Shown: positions 1 through 8,605 of the stretch, piece by piece | How the letters are laid out: each line of letters opens with the position of its first letter | Numbering within the stretch: the stretch's first letter is position 1 | Source: Desulfobacula sp. | Lineage (GTDB): Bacteria; Desulfobacterota; Desulfobacteria; Desulfobacterales; Desulfobacteraceae | NCBI RefSeq assembly: GCF_030145145.1 | Contig: NZ_JAQYWD010000012.1 | Location: forward strand, 62,001-126,000 | Direction of reading: 5' to 3' | Length of the DNA: 64,000 bases | Program-made: the position numbers and the translations under genes | Notes under the pieces: generated by a model | Seen by the model: only the letters and a program-made list of their open reading frames with translations | The model's database searches: none | What the model was told of the DNA's origin: nothing

Positions 1-1176
1 CAGTTCCTGTTGAGTGAACCCATATTCCAGGGCCTGCCGCAAGGTCGTTTCAATCTGACCCAGCACTTTTTCCCATTTATCAGGTTCACATGTCGCACGG
101 ATAGCAGACACTGCCATATGGTGCAAAAATGATCCTGAAAAAATGGACGCATCCGAAAAATCGGCAGTCTGCTTGCTGATCCGTCGCGACAATCGATTTT
201 GTACCATGGCATTGGCAATATGCCTTAACATTCTTTGTTTCAGGATATCCACGGTTTCCCTGTCAAAGGGTTCCCAGGAAATGGTTTCGATTGTAATCTC
301 CGTGCTGCCGGCTTCAGGTTCATGATAATAAAACGGTTTTATTCCCTGATGATCTTTCCATTGGACAGATACGGGTTTGTTTACGAAAAAGCCATGGGGC
401 CTCAGTCGGGAAAATCTTTTTTCGATCATGGGCAAAACGGTTTGGGTCTCAATATCCCCCACAACAATCAAGACCATGTTATCCGGTCGATACCACTGGT
501 CATAATAGGCTTTTAACAAGTCTCGATCTGCTGTTTTCAGGAGGGTGTCAATCCCGATGGGAAATCTTTGATTAAACAATGAACCTGGCAGTTCAAATTC
601 CAGGGTTTTTTTAAAGGTCCGGTAATCGACAGAGTCCCGCTCCCGTTTTTCAGCCAGGATAATACCGCGTTCCCGATCCACTTCGGTTTCCAGGAGACTG
701 GCGCCCCGGGCATAGTCCTGGATAACAACAAACGCCTTGTCCAGATGCTGATAATCTGCTTTGGGCAAAGACAGATCATACACGGTATTGAAAAAACCGG
801 TACTGGCATTGGCATCTGCACCAAAGTCCATGCCAATGCTTTGAAAATATTCGATTAATTCTCCGGGCTTAAAATGCGCTGATCCATTAAACAAAAGGTG
901 TTCCAGATAATGGGCAACCCCCTGCTGGTCATCTGTCTCATTCATTGAACCGGCAAAAACATTCAGATGAATACTCACCTTGTCTTCTGGCAGGGAATTC
1001 CCCATGAGGACATATTGAAATCCATTGGGAAGCGTGCCGTAAACAATACCAGGATCGATTTGGCTGCCATTAATGGGCGGCGCAACAATCGGATGTTTCG
1101 GGGCACAGGCAAACAGGCACAAGAGGCCGAAAAACAATATCCTGGCCGCATTGACAGAACAGGTACGGTGGATCAT
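1..1176 (-). CDS. M16 family zinc metallopeptidase, lipoprotein (3' end outside window)
   Basis: This reading frame stays open for 392 codons to the left edge, so the C-terminal part is missing. The ATG at 1176 has an AAGGG ribosome site five bases upstream that overlaps the ppiD stop codon. Residues 12-24 form a short hydrophobic segment ending in a lipobox (LFAC, Cys24), so the product is probably lipidated and periplasm-facing. The inverted zinc motif HYLEH is at residues 89-93, and the distal glutamate fits E169 in the EVDRERG segment. This matches the catalytic half of M16 (insulinase/pitrilysin, PqqL-like) proteases. It directly follows ppiD, which suggests a shared role in envelope protein turnover. 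The family is clear; the substrate is unknown. Confidence 0.88.
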   Translation of the reverse strand, partial: MIHRTCSVNAARILFFGLLCLFACAPKHPIVAPPINGSQIDPGIVYGTLPNGFQYVLMGNSLPEDKVSIHLNVFAGSMNETDDQQGVAHYLEHLLFNGSAHFKPGELIEYFQSIGMDFGADANASTGFFNTVYDLSLPKADYQHLDKAFVVIQDYARGASLLETEVDRERGIILAEKRERDSVDYRTFKKTLEFELPGSLFNQRFPIGIDTLLKTADRDLLKAYYDQWYRPDNMVLIVVGDIETQTVLPMIEKRFSRLRPHGFFVNKPVSVQWKDHQGIKPFYYHEPEAGSTEITIETISWEPFDRETVDILKQRMLRHIANAMVQNRLSRRISKQTADFSDASIFSGSFLHHMAVSAIRATCEPDKWEKVLGQIETTLRQALEYGFTQQEL

Positions 1177-1184
1177 TGGTGCCC

Positions 1185-3077
1185 TTAATTCAACATTTCA
1201 GGATCATAATTGATCGTATAGTGTTTTTTCACTTCTTTCATCCATGCCTGAAAAGATTCTCCCTGTTTTCTCCAGGTAACTTCCTCTTTTACACGTTTAA
1301 AATTTTCTGAAATTTCAGATTCTTCCGGTAATGCCTGTTCTTTAAAACCGATAAGATAAAACCCGGCCGGGGTTTCAATTGTTTCCGGATAAATTTTATT
1401 GGTTTCATTTAAAGAAAAGCTTGCCCGAATAAATTCAGGAGAACTTCCCACGTCTTCAATGGTCGCGTTTCTGGTGAATAATTCTGTGGACTTGACGGTT
1501 AGCGAATGATCCTTGCCGGCCAGATCCAGTGTTTGTGCATCAACCGCTTTGGCAAGGGTTAATTGAGCCGCTTCTTTTGCCCGTTCGTGTTGCAGCTTTG
1601 CGGTCAGTTCTTTGATCACCCTGTCTTTCACCAGATCAAGTTCCTGAACAACCGGATCAATCTTTTTGAACACTTTGATCAAATAATACACACCACCCAA
1701 GTCTATGACATCACTGATATCATCCAGGGGAAGTTCAAAAGCCGTTTTTGCAAAACCCGCAGGATCTGTCATATCAAGCCCTTCTCCCGCCAGGGTGAAT
1801 TCTTTGGTCGTCAGGATCTTTTTATTAGCGATAAGGGCAACTTGTTCTAAATCATCCCCGTCAATCACTGCATCAAATGCTTCCCCTGCTTTATAATACG
1901 CCAGATTCTGCAATTCCTTTTGTTCAAGTTCTTTTTTTATTTTTGCTGAACTCTCAGCCAGGGTCTGGGTGGCAGCATCAAATCGGGCGATCACTTTAAT
2001 GATATGCCACCCGAACTGCGTTCTCACCGGGGTGGAGATTTCATCCGGCTTCATGGCAAAGGCTTTATCAGCAAATGGTTTCACCATGCTTTGTTTTTCA
2101 AATACCCCGAGATATCCCCCCGTGTCTTTTGAAGGGCCTTCGGAATATTGTTTTGCAAGCTGCTCAAATTCCTGACCCTTAACAGCCATTTCATAGATAT
2201 CCTGTGCGCGTTTTTGGGTTTGTGCAACGGTCTCTTCATCGGCATCTTCACCAACTTTAATCAAGATATGCCGGGCTTCAACCTTTTCAGGGGTTAGAAA
2301 TAGTTCCGGATATTGCTCGTAATATTCTTTAATATTGGCATCAGTGATGTTGACAGCCGCTTTATACTCGTCTGGAGAAAATTTTAAATACACTGCCTGG
2401 ATTTTAGTTTCGGATTTATATTGATCGGTATGCGCCGTATAAAATGTTTTGATCTGATTTTCATCCGGATGAATATCCGCATAGGCTTCAGGCGCAAACA
2501 ACAGATAGTTAACCGCTACTTTTTTATTTTGAAACACATACCAGTCCCTTGCTTCAAGGTCTGATACATTCACGGCACTTAACACCAGATCTTTAATTTT
2601 CTGCTGTCGCATTGAATCGATCTGGAGTTGTTCAAAAATTTCAGGATTTAATGAATTCATATTTAATACTTTTTTGTATTGATCTAAATCAAAGCGCCCC
2701 TCTTTCTGGAATGCTTTAATCGAGACCAGATTTTGTTGAAGTTCCGTATCAGAAACGGTAATGTCCAGTTTATCCGCTTCAGCTAAAATTATTTTTTGGT
2801 CAATTAAGGAGTCAAGGGCCTGTTGTTTTACATTGAGTGCTTTCAGGATATCATCATTCAGGTTTTTCCCGAATCGAGACCTCATTTGATCCACCATTGT
2901 CTTATAGGCCTGCTGGTATTCCTTTATGGTAATGGGTTTGTCGTTAATGGTTGCAATGGAATCATTCCGTTTGGACCCAAAGGACCCCACACCGAGAAAC
3001 ACAAACACAATGACAATAATCCCAAGAAATAATTTAATGATCCAGTTTCCGGTGTTTTCACGCAAGTAACGCAGCAT
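1185..3077 (-). CDS. ppiD: PpiD-like periplasmic peptidyl-prolyl isomerase
   Basis: The 630-aa product has one N-terminal membrane anchor (residues about 12-33), a SurA_N-like chaperone region, then a parvulin domain starting near residue 265 with the typical RHILIK opening and an FGWHIIKV ending near residue 355. A long C-terminal region follows, as in E. coli PpiD (about 620 aa). PpiD is an inner-membrane foldase that helps newly secreted outer-membrane and periplasmic proteins. I chose the ATG at 3077 because AAGGAG lies six bases upstream of the adjacent GTG/ATG pair. The M16 peptidase follows with a gap of only eight bases, so the two are probably cotranscribed. Confidence 0.9.
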   Translation of the reverse strand: MLRYLRENTGNWIIKLFLGIIVIVFVFLGVGSFGSKRNDSIATINDKPITIKEYQQAYKTMVDQMRSRFGKNLNDDILKALNVKQQALDSLIDQKIILAEADKLDITVSDTELQQNLVSIKAFQKEGRFDLDQYKKVLNMNSLNPEIFEQLQIDSMRQQKIKDLVLSAVNVSDLEARDWYVFQNKKVAVNYLLFAPEAYADIHPDENQIKTFYTAHTDQYKSETKIQAVYLKFSPDEYKAAVNITDANIKEYYEQYPELFLTPEKVEARHILIKVGEDADEETVAQTQKRAQDIYEMAVKGQEFEQLAKQYSEGPSKDTGGYLGVFEKQSMVKPFADKAFAMKPDEISTPVRTQFGWHIIKVIARFDAATQTLAESSAKIKKELEQKELQNLAYYKAGEAFDAVIDGDDLEQVALIANKKILTTKEFTLAGEGLDMTDPAGFAKTAFELPLDDISDVIDLGGVYYLIKVFKKIDPVVQELDLVKDRVIKELTAKLQHERAKEAAQLTLAKAVDAQTLDLAGKDHSLTVKSTELFTRNATIEDVGSSPEFIRASFSLNETNKIYPETIETPAGFYLIGFKEQALPEESEISENFKRVKEEVTWRKQGESFQAWMKEVKKHYTINYDPEMLN

Positions 3078-3208
3078 CACTTTCTCCTTAACTCTCCAGT
3101 AAAATAAAATTATGATTAAACAAACTATGCATAGTAGCTTTTCACAAAAGCCTGTGTCAATATTTTATTAATTCAACCCATGACTTTTAATTTTTTATCA
3201 GTTTTTTG

Positions 3209-3237
3209 TTGACACAATAGATTCAATCTATTATCTA
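3209..3237 (+). promoter_or_regulatory. Likely sigma-70 promoter of tRNA-Ala
   Basis: TTGACA at 3209-3214 is a perfect -35 box. A 17-base spacer leads to TATCTA at 3232-3237, a weaker -10 box. Transcription would begin near 3244, about 12 bases before the mature tRNA 5' end. Confidence 0.55.
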
Positions 3238-3255
3238 AGTAGTGCTTTTGGATGT

Positions 3256-3331
3256 GGGGCTGTAGCTCAGCTGGGAGAGCGTACGGCTGGCAGCCGTAAG
3301 GTCAGGGGTTCGATCCCCCTCAGCTCCACCA
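3256..3331 (+). tRNA. tRNA-Ala (anticodon GGC)
   Basis: The 76-nt cloverleaf is complete. The 7-bp acceptor stem pairs GGGGCTG with CAGCTCC (one G-T pair), the anticodon stem pairs TACGG with CCGTA around the loop CTGGCAG, giving anticodon GGC, and the T-arm contains GGTTCGATC. The CCA end is encoded at 3329-3331. It reads alanine GCC and GCU codons. Confidence 0.97.
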
Positions 3332-3341
3332 AAGCAAAATC

Positions 3342-3371
3342 AAGCCACTGTGATCACAGGGGCTTTTTTTA
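3342..3371 (+). terminator. Rho-independent terminator after tRNA-Ala
   Basis: AAGCC at 3342 pairs with GGCTT at 3361-3365 around the perfect palindrome CTGTGATCACAG, followed by a T-run. It lies 11 bases past the tRNA. Confidence 0.75.
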
Positions 3372-3413
3372 TTTTCAGACCCAAGTCTTTTAGATTTGGT
3401 CAATTTTTATATC

Positions 3414-3538
3414 ACTCAACTTTCGGAGTTGGCCATTTTACATGGGGTCAGGCTTTCTTTATGGCACTTTTTACCTGTCTGGTCATGAAATAATGATAAA
3501 AAGCACCATAAAAAAAGCCTGACCCCGTCCATTAAAGC
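3414..3538. repeat. Palindromic REP-like element, GGGGTCAGGC family (copy A)
   Basis: The copy starts with ACTCAACTTTCGGAG and contains GGGGTCAGGC, a long inverted repeat of about 30 bp with a 19-base centre, and the mirrored GCCTGACCCC. Its right outer arm is cut short after ATTAAAGC. It ends one or two bases from the stop codon of the PilZ gene. Related copies lie at 7307, 10427, 10579, 16135, 32167 and 32693. Confidence 0.85.
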
Positions 3539-3539
3539 G

Positions 3540-4199
3540 TTATATAAATTCTTTGATCGTGTATAAAAAATGAATCAAAGGGGTTAAAAAGGTTTTGGTC
3601 ATATCCTGGAACTCCAGCCCAATGAAGACTTGGCCCTGCTCCTTTCTAACATTTCGAACACATGCCATGGCACCTATTTCATCAGAAACGCCGGGAAACC
3701 GGCAGTAAAGTCTTAAAAAATCCCCTTCTCTCAATGCTATTTTTTTTGTATTATCCCGATATTTAAATCGACATCCATTTTTATTGATATCGTTCACAAG
3801 CACGTCAAACCCGGTCTTATTGATTTCTATCCTGCCGGGAATCACAACATTATTCCGTTTCGCAACCCTTAACTCTCTTTGTTGAACCCCTTTGGGAAAA
3901 TGGATAACCAGGGCACTGATGGGGGTGGTGATCATTTCTATCACGCTGGTTTGAAAGGCATATATGGATCCATCATACAGGTATTTGACCACCATTTTCC
4001 TGCCGGGAAACAACTTGTCTTTAATCGCGTTATCTCCCTTAGGCGGGGTAATGATCATGAATTCATCGGTGAGCATACCAACAAAGATACTGGTGACAGA
4101 AAACCGCCCTTCTTCTGTTTCCAGATAAACTTTAGTGCCAATATCAATATACCGGCTCTCAAATGTATCGAGTTCTAAAATTCTGTCTAATGCCCCCAT
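3540..4199 (-). CDS. PilZ domain protein (YcgR-like c-di-GMP receptor)
   Basis: The 219-aa protein has an N-terminal YcgR-like beta domain (residues about 15-105) and a C-terminal PilZ domain from about residue 108. The RVAKR stretch fits the RxxxR c-di-GMP binding motif, and DINKNG fits the D/NxSxxG motif with Asn in place of Ser. In the family such proteins bind cyclic di-GMP and act on flagella or surface polysaccharide. It is flanked by the degP-like gene downstream on the same strand (37-bp gap) and by a palindromic repeat touching its stop codon. The target of its action cannot be read from the sequence. Confidence 0.8.
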   Translation of the reverse strand: MGALDRILELDTFESRYIDIGTKVYLETEEGRFSVTSIFVGMLTDEFMIITPPKGDNAIKDKLFPGRKMVVKYLYDGSIYAFQTSVIEMITTPISALVIHFPKGVQQRELRVAKRNNVVIPGRIEINKTGFDVLVNDINKNGCRFKYRDNTKKIALREGDFLRLYCRFPGVSDEIGAMACVRNVRKEQGQVFIGLEFQDMTKTFLTPLIHFLYTIKEFI

Positions 4200-4236
4200 T
4201 TAACGTCTCTATTCAACCGTCTGTTTCAAGTATGCG

Positions 4237-5655
4237 CTAGGGTTTTTCAAAACTCACAACAAACACATGGCTGTTCCCTCTCCTGAACAGATGCTGAACC
4301 AGATCGCCTTTCTTTATTTTTTGCAAATATTGCTGATATGTTTCAAGGCTGACGATTTTATGATGGTTCACTTCCATGAGCAGGTCTCCCTGACGGACCA
4401 TTGTTTTTGATGCCAGACTGTTGGCTTCGATGTCCATCACAATAAGGCCTTTGATATTTTCAGGATACCCCAGTTTTCCGGCCATGTCTGAATCCAGCTG
4501 TTTTAGTTTGAACCCAAAAGGATCATACCCATCAATTATTTCCATTGTCTCAGGGTCTTGATCCGGCCGCTTGCCAAGTTTAACTTTTACCATTTTTTCT
4601 TTACCGTCCCGGATCAGTTTGACCTTAACCGTTTCCCCCACTGATGAGCTGGCAATGGTTAATGTCAAATCCCGGGAGGATTCAATTTTTTTATCATTGA
4701 TCAGAATGATGACATCTCCCACCATAATCCCGGCATTATCTGCAGGATCACCCTCATACACTTTGGCAACAAATACGCCCTGGGTTTCTTTAATACCGTA
4801 ATATTCTGCCAGCTGTTCCGTTACATTTTGAATGGCCACCCCCATCCATCCCCGGGAGACCGTTTTCTGCTCTGTCAGTTGATCAATCACACCGGTGGCC
4901 AGATCCGAAGGAATGGCAAACCCGATTCCCTGGCCGGATCTGATGATGGCGGTATTGATGCCAATGACTTCACCCGCAAGGTTCAGCAACGGACCACCGG
5001 AATTACCGGGGTTAATAGAGGCATCGGTCTGAATAAAATCATCATAGGGACCGGAACCGATGATTCTGCCTTTTGCGCTGACAATCCCTGCGGTTACGGT
5101 CTGCTCAAGCCCGAACGGACTGCCGATGGCCACCACCCATGCCCCAACATCTGTTTTTGAAGAACTGCCGAAGTGTAAGGGCATCAAATTTTTTGCCTCA
5201 ATTTTAATCAATGCCAGATCCGTCATGGGATCCGTTCCGATGAGGGTCGCATCATATTCCGCCTTATCATGCAGGATAACCTTGATTTGATCTGCACCGG
5301 CAATCACATGGTTGTTGGTGACAATATACCCGTCTTTGCTGATAATAAAACCAGATCCCAGGCTGCTTTCCTTTCTGTTTTGGGGCCTTTGATTGAAAAA
5401 AGGCGCAAAAAAATCTTCGAAAGAATCTCTGTTCCCGCCAAAGGGCTGGCCAAAAAAGTGTTTATACACCCTTCCACCACCTTCAATATTTTTTACCGTC
5501 TGAATGTTTACAACACCCGGTTTTGCCTGTTTGGCAAGCTCAGCAAAACTTGCCGGTACCATTTTGACAGGTACGTCACTGGTTTTTGCCATCACCGGAA
5601 AAGCCAGCAGGCTAAATATTATCACACCGATCAAAAGTTTATGTATCTGTTTCAT
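4237..5655 (-). CDS. degP: Do-like periplasmic serine protease (DegP/HtrA family)
   Basis: The 472-aa product has a signal peptide (residues 1-23, ending VMA), a trypsin-like domain with His116 (NNHV), Asp146 (MTDLALI) and Ser219 (GNSGGP), then two PDZ domains. That is the full DegP/DegQ layout at the usual length. Secreted to the periplasm, such proteases degrade or refold damaged proteins. The ATG at 5655 is preferred over one ten codons upstream because AGGGAGGG precedes it closely and it begins the signal peptide directly. It fits functionally with PpiD and the M16 peptidase nearby. Confidence 0.93.
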   Translation of the reverse strand: MKQIHKLLIGVIIFSLLAFPVMAKTSDVPVKMVPASFAELAKQAKPGVVNIQTVKNIEGGGRVYKHFFGQPFGGNRDSFEDFFAPFFNQRPQNRKESSLGSGFIISKDGYIVTNNHVIAGADQIKVILHDKAEYDATLIGTDPMTDLALIKIEAKNLMPLHFGSSSKTDVGAWVVAIGSPFGLEQTVTAGIVSAKGRIIGSGPYDDFIQTDASINPGNSGGPLLNLAGEVIGINTAIIRSGQGIGFAIPSDLATGVIDQLTEQKTVSRGWMGVAIQNVTEQLAEYYGIKETQGVFVAKVYEGDPADNAGIMVGDVIILINDKKIESSRDLTLTIASSSVGETVKVKLIRDGKEKMVKVKLGKRPDQDPETMEIIDGYDPFGFKLKQLDSDMAGKLGYPENIKGLIVMDIEANSLASKTMVRQGDLLMEVNHHKIVSLETYQQYLQKIKKGDLVQHLFRRGNSHVFVVSFEKP

Positions 5656-5721
5656 CCTACCCTCCCTTAAATAATTAACACCCATGTTACTGACGCTAAA
5701 TAGTGCCTAACCTAAAATTCC

Positions 5722-5863
5722 GTTTTTGGGTGAAAAGTTGCCCATATGCAAGGCGCAAGAAATTTTGAAACCGGAGTGTACTATAGTACATGAGGCCCGA
5801 TCCTATATAATTAGGCAAAATTTTGCAGCAACGCAGCAGATGGGTAAGTTTTCGCCCAAACAC
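5722..5863. repeat. Long imperfect palindromic intergenic element
   Basis: The 24-base arms at 5722-5745 and 5840-5863 are inverted copies with 20 of 24 matches. The middle carries the perfect 14-bp palindrome TGTACTATAGTACA (5777-5790) and GCAAGGCGC/GCAGCAACGCAGC-type arms. It lies between the degP-like gene and the histidine kinase and has no open frame. It differs in sequence from the GGGGTCAGGC and GGGGACAC families in this window. Confidence 0.65.
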
Positions 5864-5898
5864 TAACTAATCGTAAGAATAACACACAAACATGACAA

Positions 5899-7305
5899 TT
5901 AAATGACCTCAATATTACAAGTTGGTAATGTCATTACAAACACGGCACCTTTGCCCTGGCGGCCGGACACATAAATATTGCCGTTGTGCTGCCGGACGAT
6001 GGTCCGGGCAAGGCTCAGACCCAGCCCTGTTCCGGCACTGGTTCTGGAGGACTCGGCCCTGTAGAACCGTTCAAATATTTTCTCAACATATTCCGGTGCA
6101 ATCCCAATGCCCGTGTCCTCAATTTTGATGACGGCCTGATGATCCTTTAACGCGGCAATAACCCGTATCCGACCCTTCTCCGGTGTATATTTGATGGCAT
6201 TGTCCAACAGATTGGAAAATGCCCTTTGCAGCATTTTAATATCGGCAACACAATAGATCTGATCCTGGATAATTTGATCAAAAGCAATCTGTTTATCTTC
6301 GGCAAGGGGGGCAAACAGCTCACATGCGTCCCGGATCATTGTGGAAAGATTGGTTTTTTTAAATTTAAAATCCCCTCCTCCTGCTTCAGCCTTTGAGATC
6401 ACCAGCATGGTATTGATCATATCCAGAACACGGTCTGATTCTTCAATGGTATTGGCGGCCATGGACCGATAGTTTTCCATACTTTCTTCATGAACAAGGG
6501 CCAGTTCGGCAAATCCCCGGATTCGTGCAATGGGCGTTTTTAAATCATGGGCAATATTATCACTCATTTCCCGAATGCTTTTTACCAGCGCCCCTATTCT
6601 ATCCAGCATTGAGTTGAATGTATTTGCCAGATGATCCAGCTCATCCTTGTTGCCGGTTCCAGCCACCCGGGCGTCAAGGTTGCTGCCGGTAATCGTTTGA
6701 GCGGTGCTGGCGATGGTCTTCACACCGGACAAGGTTTTTCGAACCAGCAACCAGCCGGAAATGGCGGAGAAAATAATAATAAACCCCATGGCCCCCACAA
6801 ACACCTTTTTAAACGCCGTTAAAAACCTGGCAGAGGACTCCATGGCAATGCCGGTTTGTAAAATGACATTGGTGGCAACATAACTATAGAGAATCCTGGC
6901 TCGTTTCCGGGTTGACGGAATGAGAATGGTTTCAAACAGGTTATTTTTGTTGAGGATCAGCTGTCTCAGCGCAGACTGGCGGACATGGGCATCTTTCCAA
7001 TAAGACATGTGAGAAGAGGCAAACACTTCACCGGTGGGATAGACAAGTCTGAAAAACATCAGTTTTTCTCCTGCTGTCTGGGCTTCCACCACCGCCAGTT
7101 CCCTTGCCCCCATCAATCCGTTTCGGTGAATAACAGCAGAGAATTTAGCAGCATTGTCCAGGAGTTCCTGGTCAATCTGCGTCTGAAGCGTTTGAGAGGC
7201 CAAAAAATAAAACAAAACAAAGGCAACACTGGAACAGATGGTAAAAATGCCAGTGAACCACAGGGTTAATCTAAAGGCGATGGTATGGATCATTTTATTT
7301 TTCAT
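5899..7305 (-). CDS. Two-component sensor histidine kinase
   Basis: The 468-aa protein has a transmembrane segment near residues 13-36, a periplasmic sensor loop of about 125 residues, a second transmembrane segment near 170-190, a HAMP linker, a HisKA domain with the phosphoacceptor box NIAHDLKTP, and a HATPase_c domain with the N box (LLDNAIKYTP) and G boxes (DTGIGI, GTGLGLSLA). This is the layout of CusS/QseC-type kinases paired with OmpR-type regulators. The regulator lies upstream on the same strand, but a 198-bp palindromic element sits between them and abuts this start codon, replacing the usual ribosome site. A second ATG four codons in is possible. Confidence 0.92.
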   Translation of the reverse strand: MKNKMIHTIAFRLTLWFTGIFTICSSVAFVLFYFLASQTLQTQIDQELLDNAAKFSAVIHRNGLMGARELAVVEAQTAGEKLMFFRLVYPTGEVFASSHMSYWKDAHVRQSALRQLILNKNNLFETILIPSTRKRARILYSYVATNVILQTGIAMESSARFLTAFKKVFVGAMGFIIIFSAISGWLLVRKTLSGVKTIASTAQTITGSNLDARVAGTGNKDELDHLANTFNSMLDRIGALVKSIREMSDNIAHDLKTPIARIRGFAELALVHEESMENYRSMAANTIEESDRVLDMINTMLVISKAEAGGGDFKFKKTNLSTMIRDACELFAPLAEDKQIAFDQIIQDQIYCVADIKMLQRAFSNLLDNAIKYTPEKGRIRVIAALKDHQAVIKIEDTGIGIAPEYVEKIFERFYRAESSRTSAGTGLGLSLARTIVRQHNGNIYVSGRQGKGAVFVMTLPTCNIEVI

Positions 7306-7306
7306 T

Positions 7307-7504
7307 AACTCAACTTTCGGAGTGGGTCATTTTTACATGGGGTCAGGCTTGTGTTATTGTCTCAACTTTCGGGGTTGACCATTTTTACATGGGGTCAGGC
7401 TTTCTTTATGGCACTTTTTACCCATCTGGTTATGAAATAGTGATAAAAAGCACAATAAAAAAAGCCTGACCCCGTCGATTAAAGCTAAAGTCCGAAAGTT
7501 GAGT
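7307..7504. repeat. Palindromic REP-like element, GGGGTCAGGC family (copy B, duplicated left end)
   Basis: Two left ends lie in tandem: ACTCAACTTTCGG with GGGGTCAGGC near 7308-7348, then again near 7352-7402. A single right half follows with GCCTGACCCC and CCGAAAGTTGAGT. The first left end continues with GTGTTATTG, as in copies C and G, so the copy looks like a hybrid. It fills the whole gap between the regulator stop codon and the kinase start codon. Confidence 0.88.
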
Positions 7505-7506
7505 CA

Positions 7507-8178
7507 TTAAACTTTCAGCACATACCCCGCCCCCCGAACCGTATGAATCAATTTGGGCTCAAATCCTTTATCAATCTTGTCTCTCAGCCTGCAAATCCTG
7601 GCTTCAACAACATTGGTCATGGGATCAAAATTATAATTCCAGACATGTTCCATGATCATGGTTTTTGAAACCACCCGTTCCCTGTTCCGCAGCAGATACT
7701 CCAGAAGTGAAAATTCAAGGGGCTGCACTTCTATGAGCTGGTCATCTCTTTTGACCTGGCGTTTCAGGATATCAATGCTTAAATCCGCATAGGCGAGCAT
7801 CACGGGATCCGTAACATTTCCGGCCCGCCGGATAAGGGCCTGTATCCTTGCCAGCAGTTCTGAAAACGCAAACGGTTTGGTCAGGTAATCATCTGCCCCT
7901 GCCTGAAGGCCTTTTACCCGGTCATCCACCCGGTCCCTGGCACTCAATATTATAACAGGGGTATTCTTTCGCTCCTGCCGGATTTTTTTAATTAAGGAAA
8001 TGCCGTCCATTTCCGGCAGCATGATATCCACAATCATTACATCATAGGGGTCTTGCAGCGCCCTTTCAAGCCCCTGGTTTCCCGTTGGGGCATGATCAAC
8101 AGCAAACCCCGATGATTTAAGCCCTTTTTGAATAAATTGGGCAATCTTTATATCATCTTCAACAACCAGAACCCTCAT
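7507..8178 (-). CDS. OmpR-family response regulator
   Basis: The 223-aa protein has a receiver domain (residues 1-115, acidic pocket VVEDD, phosphoacceptor Asp in VDIMLPEMDG, Lys in YLTKPF) and an OmpR-type winged-helix DNA-binding domain (about 125-220, HTVRGAGYVL ending). The ATG at 8178 is preferred over one 15 codons upstream because AGGGGG precedes it and it aligns with the receiver domain start. Its partner is the histidine kinase gene downstream. The regulon is unknown; the closest named relatives are CusR/QseB-like. Confidence 0.93.
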   Translation of the reverse strand: MRVLVVEDDIKIAQFIQKGLKSSGFAVDHAPTGNQGLERALQDPYDVMIVDIMLPEMDGISLIKKIRQERKNTPVIILSARDRVDDRVKGLQAGADDYLTKPFAFSELLARIQALIRRAGNVTDPVMLAYADLSIDILKRQVKRDDQLIEVQPLEFSLLEYLLRNRERVVSKTMIMEHVWNYNFDPMTNVVEARICRLRDKIDKGFEPKLIHTVRGAGYVLKV

Positions 8179-8362
8179 AATGCCCCCTGTTCTTTTTTCT
8201 CCCGATACACCGACCTTACCCATTTAAAACCTACCGGCATTATAAGATATTGGCAACACAAATCAAAGGATTTATAAATGGATTTGATTTTTTGAAGCCA
8301 ACACGGTAGACTTGCCCCTGATTTTAGCTTTATGAAACAGGATAAAAGGAAAATGTAGTTTT

Positions 8363-8605
8363 ATGAAATATACGTGGTGGCTGCTTCAGATTTTCATGAC
8401 GCTGGTCTCAATTTTTTTTCTGGTCTTTGGCATTGATCTTTTCGTTGGTGCCTATTCTTTAAAGGATCCTTTCAGCTTTATAATGACATTTTTTGCCGCA
8501 AACTTTGTCATATTGATCAGCTTAACCCTGATGGTTACTTTTTTAATTAAAATGATCCGGGTCTATCGGCATATGAACAATCAAACCAATAAAGATGCAT
8601 CATGA
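8363..8605 (+). CDS. Small inner-membrane protein, two transmembrane segments
   Basis: The 80-aa product has two hydrophobic stretches (residues about 5-29 and 38-64) joined by a short loop, and a charged hydrophilic tail. I recognise no family. Its stop overlaps the start of the following ABC-F gene by four bases (ATGA), which implies translational coupling. It starts about 140 bp from the divergent response regulator gene, so the gap between them probably holds promoters for both directions. Confidence 0.6.
   Translation: MKYTWWLLQIFMTLVSIFFLVFGIDLFVGAYSLKDPFSFIMTFFAANFVILISLTLMVTFLIKMIRVYRHMNNQTNKDAS

Noticed and set aside
537-836. Frame of 99 codons opposite the M16 gene coding frame
   Set aside because: It lies in another frame of the M16 gene, which has clear catalytic motifs; the alternative frame has a biased, unlikely composition.
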